Positions 43,861 to 52,700 of a stretch of DNA of 64,000 nucleotides are shown here, piece by piece. This DNA is from an uncultured Burkholderiales bacterium. GTDB lineage: Bacteria > Pseudomonadota > Gammaproteobacteria > Burkholderiales > Burkholderiaceae_C. How positions within the stretch are numbered: position 1 is the stretch's first letter; each line of letters starts with the position of its first letter. Position numbers and translations under genes: made by a program. The notes under the pieces are model-generated. The model worked only from the letters and a program-made list of their open reading frames with translations, was not told where the DNA came from and searched no databases. The DNA is taken from the NCBI GenBank assembly GCA_943908475.1, contig CALTTG010000004.1:1-64000 (forward strand). The letters run 5' to 3'.

Positions 43861-44788
43861 GACGCGCCACCAAGTCAGCGGTGGGCACGACGGCCTTGAT
43901 GGCGCCGATGCCCTGCCCGCAGCCCCAGATGTCTTTCCAGACCTTTCGGGTCTCCGACGTGGTGCTGCCGTCGGACGACGTGCCAAAGTTCATCTTGCTG
44001 GGATCGGCTTCGGGCAAGTGATCCGGGTCCAGCCCCGAGGCCGCGATGGAGCCTTTGAGGTAGTTGCCGTGAACCCCTGAGAAGTAGTTTGTGTAGACCA
44101 CGTCTTGCGCAGTGCTGTCCACAATCATCTGCTTGTAGGCGTCTTGAGCGCGGGCCTCGGTGGTGGCGATGAACGCCGATCCCACGTAGGCCAGGTCGGC
44201 GCCCATGGCTTGCGCGGCCAAGATGGCGCGACCATTCGCGATCGACCCCGACAAGGCCAACGGACCGTCGAACCACTCGCGAATCTCTTGAATCAGCGCG
44301 AAGGGGCTCGTCGTGCCCGCGTGGCCACCGGCCCCTGCCGCCACCGCGATCAGGCCGTCAGCCCCTTTCTCGATGGCTTTGTGGGCAAAGCGGTTGTTGA
44401 TGACGTCGTGCAGCACCACACCACCGTAGCTGTGGGCCGCCTGGTTCACGTCCTCGCGCGCGCCCAGCGAGGTGATGATCAAAGGCACTTGGTGCTTCAC
44501 GCACAGGTCCAGGTCGTGCTCAAGGCGATTGTTGCTCTTGTGCACGATCTGGTTGATGGCAAACGGCGCAGCGGGCTGATCGGGGTGAGCCCGGTCGTGC
44601 GCGGCCAGCGCTTCCTTGATTTCGCACAGCCATTCGTCGAGCTGCGAGGCCGGCCGTGCGTTGAGCGCCGGCATGGAACCCACGATGCCCGCCTTGCACT
44701 GGGCGATGACCAGGGCCGGCGTGCTCACGATGAACAAGGGCGACGCGATGACCGGCAAGCGGAGCGGTTTCAAAACGGCAGGCAGCAT
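43814..44788 (-). CDS. Nitronate monooxygenase family flavoprotein
   Basis: FMN enzyme of the nitronate monooxygenase/2-nitropropane dioxygenase family, 324 residues. TIM-barrel landmarks are LRLPVIASPLFIVSTPALVI, AGIVGSMPALNAR, GLIAVAAGAGGHAGTTSPFA (phosphate-binding), LSGSIANGRAILAAQAMGAD and YVGSAFIATTEA. Members oxidise nitronates, and several are misannotated enoyl-ACP-reductase-like proteins, so the substrate is uncertain. The gene follows the acyl-CoA dehydrogenase gene on the same strand across a hairpin. Its 3' end overlaps the AraC-type regulator gene. Confidence 0.92.
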   Translation of the reverse strand: MLPAVLKPLRLPVIASPLFIVSTPALVIAQCKAGIVGSMPALNARPASQLDEWLCEIKEALAAHDRAHPDQPAAPFAINQIVHKSNNRLEHDLDLCVKHQVPLIITSLGAREDVNQAAHSYGGVVLHDVINNRFAHKAIEKGADGLIAVAAGAGGHAGTTSPFALIQEIREWFDGPLALSGSIANGRAILAAQAMGADLAYVGSAFIATTEARAQDAYKQMIVDSTAQDVVYTNYFSGVHGNYLKGSIAASGLDPDHLPEADPSKMNFGTSSDGSTTSETRKVWKDIWGCGQGIGAIKAVVPTADLVARLRREYDEARRDLLKA

Positions 44789-44819
44789 CGAGGCATCTCC
44801 GGAAAAGGTGCGAATGGCA

Positions 44820-44844
44820 CAACGGCCGCATGAAGCGGCCGTTG
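44820..44844 (-). terminator. Hairpin between acyl-CoA dehydrogenase and nitronate monooxygenase genes
   Basis: CAACGGCCGC-ATGAA-GCGGCCGTTG, a 10-bp perfect stem with a 5-base loop, 27 bases past the acyl-CoA dehydrogenase stop. No T-run is evident, so it may be a terminator or an RNA-stabilising element. Confidence 0.6.
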
Positions 44845-44871
44845 CGTCAGGAACTGATGGGCTTCACCGCA

Positions 44872-46677
44872 TCAGAACAGCTCAACCGGCATGGCCGTCA
44901 CGCTGTCACCACCGCACAAGATGGTGTCACGCAAGGAAGCCGTGCGAGGCAGGATGTGATCGCCATAGAAACGCGCCGTGGCGATCTTGGCCGCGTGGAA
45001 GTCCACATCGTCGCCAGCCGCCAGCTTGTCTTCGGCAGCGATCAGCGAACGGGCCATCTGCCAACCCGCCACCAGGTTCGAGGTCAGGAACAAGTAGCCC
45101 ACCGAACCGGCAAACACGGCGTTGGGGTTGGCCTTGAAGTTGGCCACCACGAAGTCGACCACTTGCAGGAAGGCTTCGCGGGCGGCCTTCAGGCGCTGGG
45201 CCATGGCTTGGCACGCTGCGCTCGGGCGGGCGGCCAAAATGCCTTCCAGATCGGCAATCTGGGCGGCAATGGCCTTGGCGGTGGCGCCACCATCGCGTGC
45301 GGTCTTGCGGCCCACCAGGTCGTTGGCCTGAATGGCCGTCGTGCCTTCGTAGATCGGCAAGATGCGCGAGTCACGGTAGTACTGCGCTGCACCGGTTTCT
45401 TCGATGAAACCCATGCCACCGTGCACTTGCACGCCCAACGAAGTCACTTCCACCGAGTTCTCGGTGCTGTAGCCCTTGATCAGCGGCACCAGGAAATCGT
45501 AGAACGCCTGAGCCTGCTTGGCCGCAGCGGCGTCGGGGTTGAAGTGGGCGTTGTCGTAAGCGGCGGCACCCACGATGGCCATGGCGCGTGCGCCTTCGGT
45601 CAGCGAGCGCATGGTCATCAGCATGCGCTTGACATCGGGGTGATGGATGATGGCCACCGAGGCGTTGGCCGAGCCATCGACCGGACGCGATTGCACGCGG
45701 TCCTTCGCGTAGGCCACGGCATGCTGGTAAGCACGCTCGGACACGCCAATGCCCTGCACGCCCACGTCGAAGCGGGCGGCGTTCATCATGATGAACATGT
45801 ATTCCAGGCCGCGGTTTTCTTCACCCACGATGTAGCCCACGGCACCAGGGCCCACTTCGCCCTTGTCGTCGCCGTACACCAGCACGGCCGTCGGCGATGC
45901 CTTGATGCCGAGCTTTTCTTCGATGGAGGCGCAGTAGACGTCGTTGCGCTTGCCCAGCGAGCCGTCGTCGTTGACCATGAACTTCGGGACCACGAACAGC
46001 GAGATGCCCTTGACGCCTTCGGGCGCGTCAGGCGTGCGGGCCAGCACCAGGTGCACGATGTTCTCAGACATGTCGTGCTCACCGTAGGTGATGAAGATCT
46101 TCTGGCCGCTGATGCGGTAGGTGCCGTCGTCTTGCTTGACCGCCTTGGAGCGCACGAGGGCCAGGTCCGAACCGGCTTGAGGCTCGGTCAGGTTCATGGT
46201 GCCGGTCCATTCACCCGAGATCATCTTGGGGATGTAGCGGGTCTTGAGTTCACTGCTGCCTGCGGTCAGCAAGGCCTCGATGGCGCCACCAGTCAGGATC
46301 GAGCACAGCGAGAAGCTCAGGTTGGCGCTGGTGGTCATTTCGATGCAGGCGGCACCGATGGTCTTGGGCAGGCCTTGGCCGCCGAATTCCACGGGTTGCT
46401 GCAAACCTTGCCAGCCGCCATCGCACAGGGCGCGGTAGGCCTCTTTGAAACCCGGGGAGGCTTTGACCACGCCGTCGTTCCACGAACCGTGGTCTTGATC
46501 GCCGCTCCAATTCAGAGGAGCCACGACGCCTTCGTTGAACTTGGCAGCCTCTTCCAGCACGGCCTGGGCGGTTTCAATGCCGGCCTCTTCGAAACCGGGA
46601 ATGGTGGCAACTTGTTCCAGACCGGCCAGTTCCTTCATGCAGAACAGCAGGTCTTTCACCGGGGCGCGATAACTCAT
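44872..46677 (-). CDS. Acyl-CoA dehydrogenase (DmdC/FadE-like, with C-terminal domain)
   Basis: FAD enzyme of 601 residues for the first step of beta-oxidation or a related pathway. Key parts: GGQGLPKTIGAACIEMTTSA, MNLTEPQAGSDLALVRSKAV, GQKIFITYGEHDMSENIVHL, VVPKFMVNDDGSLGKRNDVY and, near residues about 415-450, GVQVHGGMGFIEETGAAQYY with RDSRILPIYEGTTAIQANDL, where the Glu is the likely catalytic base. The extra C-terminal domain and length place it with the DmdC/long-type family (3-methylmercaptopropionyl-CoA or fatty acyl-CoA). The ATG at 46677 has GGAG 7 bases upstream. It directly follows etfBA, its natural electron acceptor. Confidence 0.94.
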   Translation of the reverse strand: MSYRAPVKDLLFCMKELAGLEQVATIPGFEEAGIETAQAVLEEAAKFNEGVVAPLNWSGDQDHGSWNDGVVKASPGFKEAYRALCDGGWQGLQQPVEFGGQGLPKTIGAACIEMTTSANLSFSLCSILTGGAIEALLTAGSSELKTRYIPKMISGEWTGTMNLTEPQAGSDLALVRSKAVKQDDGTYRISGQKIFITYGEHDMSENIVHLVLARTPDAPEGVKGISLFVVPKFMVNDDGSLGKRNDVYCASIEEKLGIKASPTAVLVYGDDKGEVGPGAVGYIVGEENRGLEYMFIMMNAARFDVGVQGIGVSERAYQHAVAYAKDRVQSRPVDGSANASVAIIHHPDVKRMLMTMRSLTEGARAMAIVGAAAYDNAHFNPDAAAAKQAQAFYDFLVPLIKGYSTENSVEVTSLGVQVHGGMGFIEETGAAQYYRDSRILPIYEGTTAIQANDLVGRKTARDGGATAKAIAAQIADLEGILAARPSAACQAMAQRLKAAREAFLQVVDFVVANFKANPNAVFAGSVGYLFLTSNLVAGWQMARSLIAAEDKLAAGDDVDFHAAKIATARFYGDHILPRTASLRDTILCGGDSVTAMPVELF

Positions 46678-46703
46678 GATTTTCTCCAAACAAAACGACG
46701 AGA

Positions 46704-46725
46704 GGGGTGCCTGGAAAGGCACCCC
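46704..46725 (-). terminator. Hairpin between etfA and acyl-CoA dehydrogenase genes
   Basis: GGGGTGCCT-GGAA-AGGCACCCC, a 9-bp stem, in the 100 bases between etfA and the downstream dehydrogenase gene. It may attenuate transcription or separate two transcripts. Confidence 0.55.
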
Positions 46726-46777
46726 CCTGGGTCACACAATGTCAGACGCTGGGTCTGTCATGAATGAGACAAGCGTA

Positions 46778-47710
46778 TTACAGAGCTTGGATGAGCTCTG
46801 GGACCGCCGTGAACAGGTCAGCTTCCAGACCGAAGTCGGCCACCTGGAAGATGGGGGCTTCGGGATCCTTGTTGATGGCCACGATGACCTTCGAATCCTT
46901 CATGCCGGCCAAATGCTGGATGGCGCCCGAGATGCCGCAAGCGATGTACAGCTGAGGGGCCACGATCTTGCCAGTCTGACCGACTTGCAGGTCGTTGGGG
47001 GCGTAGCCAGCGTCCACGGCAGCGCGGGAAGCACCCAGGCCAGCGTTGAGCTTGTCAGCCAGGGGCGACATCACTTCGTTGAACTTCTCGGCAGAGCCCA
47101 GGGCACGGCCACCCGACACGATGATCTTGGCAGCGGTCAGTTCAGGACGAGCCGACTTGGTCACTTCACGGCCCACGAAGGCCGAGGTGCCCGAATCAGC
47201 GGCAGCAGCCACGGATTCCACGGCGCCCGAACCACCGGTGGTGGCGGCAGCGTCGAACGCGGTGCCACGAACGGTCAGGACCTTGACAGCGTCAGAGGTT
47301 TGCACCGTAGCGATGGCGTTGCCGGCGTAGATGGGACGCTGGAAGGTGTCAGCCGACACGACCTTGGTGATTTCCGAGATCTGGGCGACGTCCAGCTTGG
47401 CGGCCACGCGAGGCGACACGTTCTTGCCGGAAGCGGTGGCGGGGAACACGATGTGGCTGTAGCCCGAAGCCACGGCCAGCACTTGGGCGGCCACGTTTTC
47501 GGCCAGGCCGTCAGCGAACTGGGCGCCGTCGGCGTGCAGCACCTTGGCCACGCCAGCGATCTGGGCGGCAGCGGCAGCGGCGGCGCCAGCGTTGGCACCG
47601 GCCACCAGCACGTGCACATCACCACCCATTTGCTTGGCGGCGGTCACGGCATTCAGGGTGGCGGACTTGATGGAAGCGTTGTCGTGTTCAGCGATGACGA
47701 GAGCGGTCAT
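46778..47710 (-). CDS. etfA: Electron transfer flavoprotein alpha subunit
   Basis: FAD-binding subunit of ETF, 310 residues, accepting electrons from acyl-CoA dehydrogenases and passing them to ETF-ubiquinone oxidoreductase. The C-terminal FAD domain has KIIVSGGRALGSAEKFNEVM, GASRAAVDAGYAPNDLQVGQ, QTGKIVAPQLYIACGISGAI and QHLAGMKDSKVIVAINKDPE, all canonical. The gene starts 13 bases after etfB. Confidence 0.97.
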   Translation of the reverse strand: MTALVIAEHDNASIKSATLNAVTAAKQMGGDVHVLVAGANAGAAAAAAAQIAGVAKVLHADGAQFADGLAENVAAQVLAVASGYSHIVFPATASGKNVSPRVAAKLDVAQISEITKVVSADTFQRPIYAGNAIATVQTSDAVKVLTVRGTAFDAAATTGGSGAVESVAAAADSGTSAFVGREVTKSARPELTAAKIIVSGGRALGSAEKFNEVMSPLADKLNAGLGASRAAVDAGYAPNDLQVGQTGKIVAPQLYIACGISGAIQHLAGMKDSKVIVAINKDPEAPIFQVADFGLEADLFTAVPELIQAL

Positions 47711-47723
47711 GTTCTTGAACTCC

Positions 47724-48473
47724 TTAGATCACTTTGGCGTCGTTCTTCAGCTTGGAAACCAGGGTGGCCACGTCGGGCACCTTGATACCAGCGGAACGCT
47801 TGGGCGGCTCTTCGACCTTCAGGGTCTTGATGCGCGAGGCAACGTCCACACCCAGGTCAGCAGGCTTGACCACATCCAGAGGCTTCTTCTTGGCCTTCAT
47901 GATGTTGGGCAGCGTGACGTAGCGTGGCTCGTTCAGACGCAGGTCGGTGGTGACCACGGCCGGCAGGCTCAGCGACACGGTTTCCAGACCACCGTCAACT
48001 TCACGGGTCACCACGGCCTTGCCGCCAGCGACTTCCACCTTGGAGGCGAAGGTGCCTTGGGGCAGGTTGGTCAGGGCGGCCAGCATTTGACCGACTTGGT
48101 TGGAGTCGTCGTCAATGGCTTGCTTGCCCAAGATGATCAGGTCAGGCTTTTCCTTGTCGACCAGGGCCTTGAGCACCTTGGCCACAGCCAGAGGCTGCAC
48201 GTCGTCACCGGCTTCGACCAGGATGCCGCGGTCGGCACCAATGGCCATGGCCGTGCGCAGGGTTTCCTGGCACTGGGTGGGGCCCACGGACACAGCGATG
48301 ATCTCGGTGACCACGCCCTTTTCCTTCAGGCGGGTGGCCTCTTCGACGGCGATTTCGTCAAAGGGGTTCATGCTCATCTTGACGTTGGCGATGTCGACGC
48401 CCGTGCCGTCGGACTTCACGCGAACCTTCACGTTGTAGTCCACCACACGCTTGACTGGAACCAGAACCTTCAT
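47724..48473 (-). CDS. etfB: Electron transfer flavoprotein beta subunit
   Basis: AMP-binding subunit of ETF, 249 residues. Family landmarks are MKVLVPVKRVVDYNVKVRVK, MSMNPFDEIAVEEATRLKEK, DLIILGKQAIDDDSNQVGQM and the C-terminal LRLNEPRYVTLPNIMKAKKK. The ATG at 48473 has a good AGGAGA ribosome-binding site. It is the first gene of the etfB-etfA-acyl-CoA dehydrogenase run and is divergent from murI, with 182 bases between start codons. Confidence 0.97.
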   Translation of the reverse strand: MKVLVPVKRVVDYNVKVRVKSDGTGVDIANVKMSMNPFDEIAVEEATRLKEKGVVTEIIAVSVGPTQCQETLRTAMAIGADRGILVEAGDDVQPLAVAKVLKALVDKEKPDLIILGKQAIDDDSNQVGQMLAALTNLPQGTFASKVEVAGGKAVVTREVDGGLETVSLSLPAVVTTDLRLNEPRYVTLPNIMKAKKKPLDVVKPADLGVDVASRIKTLKVEEPPKRSAGIKVPDVATLVSKLKNDAKVI

Positions 48474-48655
48474 GCGTTGTTCTCCTGCGCAATGAGGAAG
48501 TTGATCAAAAAAAAGCCGCACCTAAAAAAGCACGATCGTTCGATTCTAGCCCGAACTTGTGCCATCCGGGGGAAGGATAGGCGTCAGAAAGAGGGAAAAT
48601 GGTATTTTTGCGATGATCCGGTGGCTGATTTGGCCTTGCCCGGTCTGTGTCACCC

Positions 48656-49480
48656 ATGAGCCAGTCGTCTGTCGAGCCTCTTTCATCCAGTGTCGCGCCG
48701 GCCATTGGCCTGTTCGACTCCGGTTTGGGCGGTTTGTCGGTGCTGCAGGCCATGCACCGCCACCTGCCCGCGTCGTCGCTGTTGTACGTGGCCGACTCGG
48801 CCCATGCGCCTTACGGCGAGCGCGACGAAGCCTACATCATCGACCGATCGCAGCGCATCGCTCGCTTCCTGTTGGACCAGGGCGCGCAGGCGCTGGTGGT
48901 GGCCTGCAACACCGCCACGGCAGCGGCCGTGCGAGAGCTTCGGCTGTCCAACCCCCAGGTGCCCATCGTCGGGGTCGAGCCCGGGGTCAAACCGGCGGTG
49001 GCCCTGTCTCGCAACGGCCGCATCGGGGTGCTGGCCACGCCGGGCACCTTGGGCAGCCAGAAGTTCCGGGATTTGGTCGACGCCCATGGGCAGGCGGCCA
49101 CCCTCGTGCTTCAGCCCTGCCCCGGCCTCGCCCGGGAGATTGAAAAAGGTGCGCTCGACTCGCCCGAATTGCGTCAACTGGTCGCTCAGTTCTGCCAGCC
49201 GCTCATCGCGCAAGGCGTGGACACCGTGGTGCTGGGGTGCACGCACTACCCCTTCGTGGCCCCCTTGATCGCCCAAGCCATGGGGCCCTGCGTCCAACTG
49301 CTGGACACCGCCGATGCCGTGGCCCTGCACACGGCGCGCGTGCTGCGCCGCTTGCCGCCTGGCGAAAAAACCGCCCTGCCCCGAGTGCAGTTGTGGTCCA
49401 CCGGCGATGCCAACCACCTGGCCCATGTGGCACGGGCTTGGTTGAACATCTCGGCACCAAGCGATCATTTGGCGGCTTGA
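48656..49480 (+). CDS. murI: Glutamate racemase
   Basis: Cytoplasmic racemase that makes D-glutamate for peptidoglycan, 274 residues. Signature regions are IGLFDSGLGGLSVLQAM (with Asp/Ser), the first catalytic Cys in ALVVACNTATAAAV, and the second in TVVLGCTHYPFVAPLI, plus PYGERDEAYI. The ATG at 48656 is preferred over a GTG three codons upstream. It lies directly upstream of the giant repeat gene but a hairpin and a 232-base gap separate them. Confidence 0.96.
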   Translation: MSQSSVEPLSSSVAPAIGLFDSGLGGLSVLQAMHRHLPASSLLYVADSAHAPYGERDEAYIIDRSQRIARFLLDQGAQALVVACNTATAAAVRELRLSNPQVPIVGVEPGVKPAVALSRNGRIGVLATPGTLGSQKFRDLVDAHGQAATLVLQPCPGLAREIEKGALDSPELRQLVAQFCQPLIAQGVDTVVLGCTHYPFVAPLIAQAMGPCVQLLDTADAVALHTARVLRRLPPGEKTALPRVQLWSTGDANHLAHVARAWLNISAPSDHLAA

Positions 49481-49492
49481 ATCGGCCCATTT

Positions 49493-49508
49493 CGGAGGGA
49501 TGCCTCCG
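49493..49508 (+). terminator. Short hairpin after murI
   Basis: CGGAGG-GATG-CCTCCG, a 6-bp stem 12 bases after the murI stop. No T-run follows, so it is only a possible terminator. Confidence 0.35.
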
Positions 49509-49609
49509 TGGGGTGAAATTTCCGCGCCATCGGCCGTGAAAGCATCACGTTCAGGCCTGAAAACTGAAAAAGCTGACGCCATTTGCAGTTTTCCCACTTG
49601 AGGGCCAGC

Positions 49610-49637
49610 TCAAGTCTCGAAAGTTCGAGGCCGATAA
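49610..49637 (+). promoter_or_regulatory. Candidate sigma-28 (FliA) promoter of the giant repeat gene
   Basis: TCAAGTCT (49610-49617) resembles the -35 element TAAAGTTT/TCAAGTTT, and GCCGATAA (49630-49637) is an exact -10 consensus. The spacing is 12 bases, one longer than the usual 11. It lies 75 bases ahead of the chosen start codon. The same exact -10 octamer precedes the chemoreceptor gene at 16077. Confidence 0.5.
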
Positions 49638-49712
49638 GGACGACAGTAGTGGAAAGTCTCGCAGTTGCGGACCGACCACGTTGTGCAGTTTGCGCCTGTC
49701 GGAGTACGCCTC

Positions 49713-52700
49713 ATGGCTTCGTTGATCAACTCGCTGACCACCGCCCAGATCGCTGGCTTGTCCACCTTGTCGATCTCGCGGCTCACCAGTGCCGACTGGC
49801 AGGCCTTCACGACGGCCCAAATGGCGGCCCTGACGGCCACCCAGATTCCGGCCATCAGCACCGCCAGCATGCGGTTCATCAGCACCGCCAACGTGGCCGC
49901 GCTGACCACCGAGCAGGTCGACTCCCTGACCACCAAGCAACTGCAGACCCTGACCACCAGCCAGGTGTCCGCGCTGACAGGCGATCAGATCGGGGCGCTG
50001 GAAGCCACCGACATCGCCGTGTTCAGCAACACCCAGGTGGTGGCCTTCGGCACCGCCGGGTTGAGCAACTTCGACACCGAGCAAATTCAGGCCCTGACCA
50101 CCGGGCAGTTCGCGTCCCTGACCACGGCACAGGTCAACAACCTCTCGACGACCCAAATTGCGGCGATCGAGACCGCCGACCTGCGGGCCCTGACCACGGG
50201 GCAATCGGCCGCGCTGACCTCGACCCAGGTGGTCGCACTGGACACCGAGCAGGTGGCTGCCCTGACCACCGCCACGGTCCGAGCGCTCACGACGGCAACC
50301 GTCAATGCCCTGGAAACTGAGCAGATCGAGGCGCTGACCACGGCACAGACCGTGGCCTTGAGCACCGCGCAAGTGATCGCCCTGGCCACCGATCAAGTGG
50401 CGGCCTTGAGCACCGCCAGCGTGCAGGCCTTGAGTGCCTCTCACATCGCAGCCCTCAAAACCGAACAAGTGGCCGCCCTGGAAACCGACCAGATCGCGGC
50501 CCTGACCACGACCAATGTGCGGGCCTTGAGCACCGCCCAGGTCAATGCCCTGACCTCTGAACAGGCCCCCGCGCTGACCTCCAACCAGGTCGCCGCGATG
50601 GAAACGGTGGATGTCCGTGCCATGAACACCACGGCTGTGTCCGCGTTGGGCACCGAGCAAGTGGTCGCCATGACCTCGGGCCAAGTGGCGGCCTTGAGCT
50701 CGACACAGGTCAGTGCACTGAGTGACACGCAGCTGCAAGCCATTGAGACCGCAGATGTGCGTGCGATGACCAGCGCGCAGATGGGCGGCCTGTCCACCGC
50801 GCAAATGGCCGACCTGACCACTTCTCAGGTGGCGGCCCTGAACACCGGCAGCATTCGCGCCCTGAGCTCGGCACAGATCGCCGCGCTGGACACCGAACAA
50901 GTGGCAGCCCTGACTTCGGCGCAGATGTCGGGCTTCAGCACCGCTCAGATCAATGGCATCACCAGCACGCAACTGGCTGCCTTGACCACCGGCGACCTGA
51001 CCGCCTTGCAAACGGCCCAGATCGTGGCGTTGAGCACCGATGCCTTGGCCGGCTTGACCACGGCCCAGATGGCTGCCCTGACCGCCACCCAGACCGCCGT
51101 GCTGACCACCGACCAAGTGGTGGCCCTGAGCACCGAACAGATCGCCGCCATGGAGACGGCGGACATCCGGGCCCTGACCACCCGGCAGGCCGCCGTGTTG
51201 ACCTCGGAGCAGGCCGCCAGCCTCACCACCGCCCAGGTGGCCGCGATGGAGACGGCCGACCTGCGGGCCATGAGCACGCTGGCGTTGTCGAACCTGAGCG
51301 CCGATCAGATCGTGGCCCTGACCAGCAATCAGGTCGCCAACCTGACCACGCTGCAGATTGCGTCGCTGACGTCGGAGCAGATTGCCGCCATCCAGACCCA
51401 GGACGTGGCCGCCTTGACCCAGGCGCAGGCCGCCGCACTGACTGCCACCCAGGTGCCCGGGCTGGACACCAACCAGATGCGGGCACTGACCTCGGCCAAC
51501 ATCCGCGCCTTGACCACCACCACGGTGGCCGCGCTGAGCACCGAGCAGTTGGAATCCATCACGACTGGGCAGGCGCAAGCCTTGACCACGGCACAGCTCG
51601 CCGCCCTGAGCACCACCCAGGTCCAGGCGCTGGAGGTGGCCGACCTCGCGGTCTTGAGCACCGCGCAAATGGTCGGCTTGAACGCCACGCGCATCGCCGC
51701 CTTGACCACCGACCAGATCGTGGGCATGACCACGGCACAGTTCGCCGGTTTGTCCACGGCCCAAGTGGCCGGACTGACGTCCGAGCAAATGGCCGCCATG
51801 CAGACGGCTGACCTGGTGGCCTTGACCACGGCACATGCCGCCAACCTCACGTCGACCCAACTGGGCGCACTGAGCACGGCCCAACTCCAGGCCCTGGAAG
51901 CGGTGGACGTGCGCAACCTGTCCACCCTGGCCCTGTCGGCCCTGGATGCCGACCAGATCGCCGCCTTGACGACCGCACAAGTGGCCAACCTGACGGTGGC
52001 CCAAGTGGCCAGCCTGAGCACCACCCAAATTGCAGCGATCGAAACGGCCGACATTCGCGCACTGACCACCGCGCAAGTGGCCAACCTGACCAGCGCACAG
52101 GTGCAGGCACTGGAAACCGCCCAAATTGCCGCGCTGGAAACCACCGACCTGCGGGCCATGACCACGGCCAACATCGCCAAACTCGGGACCGAGCAAGTGG
52201 CGGCGCTGACCACGGCCCAAGCTGCCGCGTTGACCACCGCCCAGGTGTTGGCGCTGACCACGGCCCAAGTGGTGGCGCTGCCCGTCGACAACATCGCGGC
52301 CATGACGACCGCACAGATCCTGGCCCTGAGCACCGAGCAAACCGCGGCGCTGGACACCGCACAGATTGAATCGCTGACCACGGCCCAAGTGCTGGCCCTG
52401 CGCACGGCGCAGATTGCCAACCTGACCACCGAGCAGGTGGCCGCCCTCGAAACCCGTGACGTCGCCGTGTTGACCGTGGCCCAGGCCACCGCCCTGCAAG
52501 CTCCCCAAGTGGCTGCCCTGACCACCGACCAGGTGCGTGCACTGACCTCGGCTGCCGTTCGGGTGATCTCCACAGCGGGCATCGCCGCCATGGGCACCGA
52601 TCAGATCGAAGCCCTCACCTCGGCACAGGCCGCCGCACTGACCTCGTCGCAAGTAGCAGCGCTGTCCACCGAGCAACTGGCATCGATCGAAACCGGCGAC

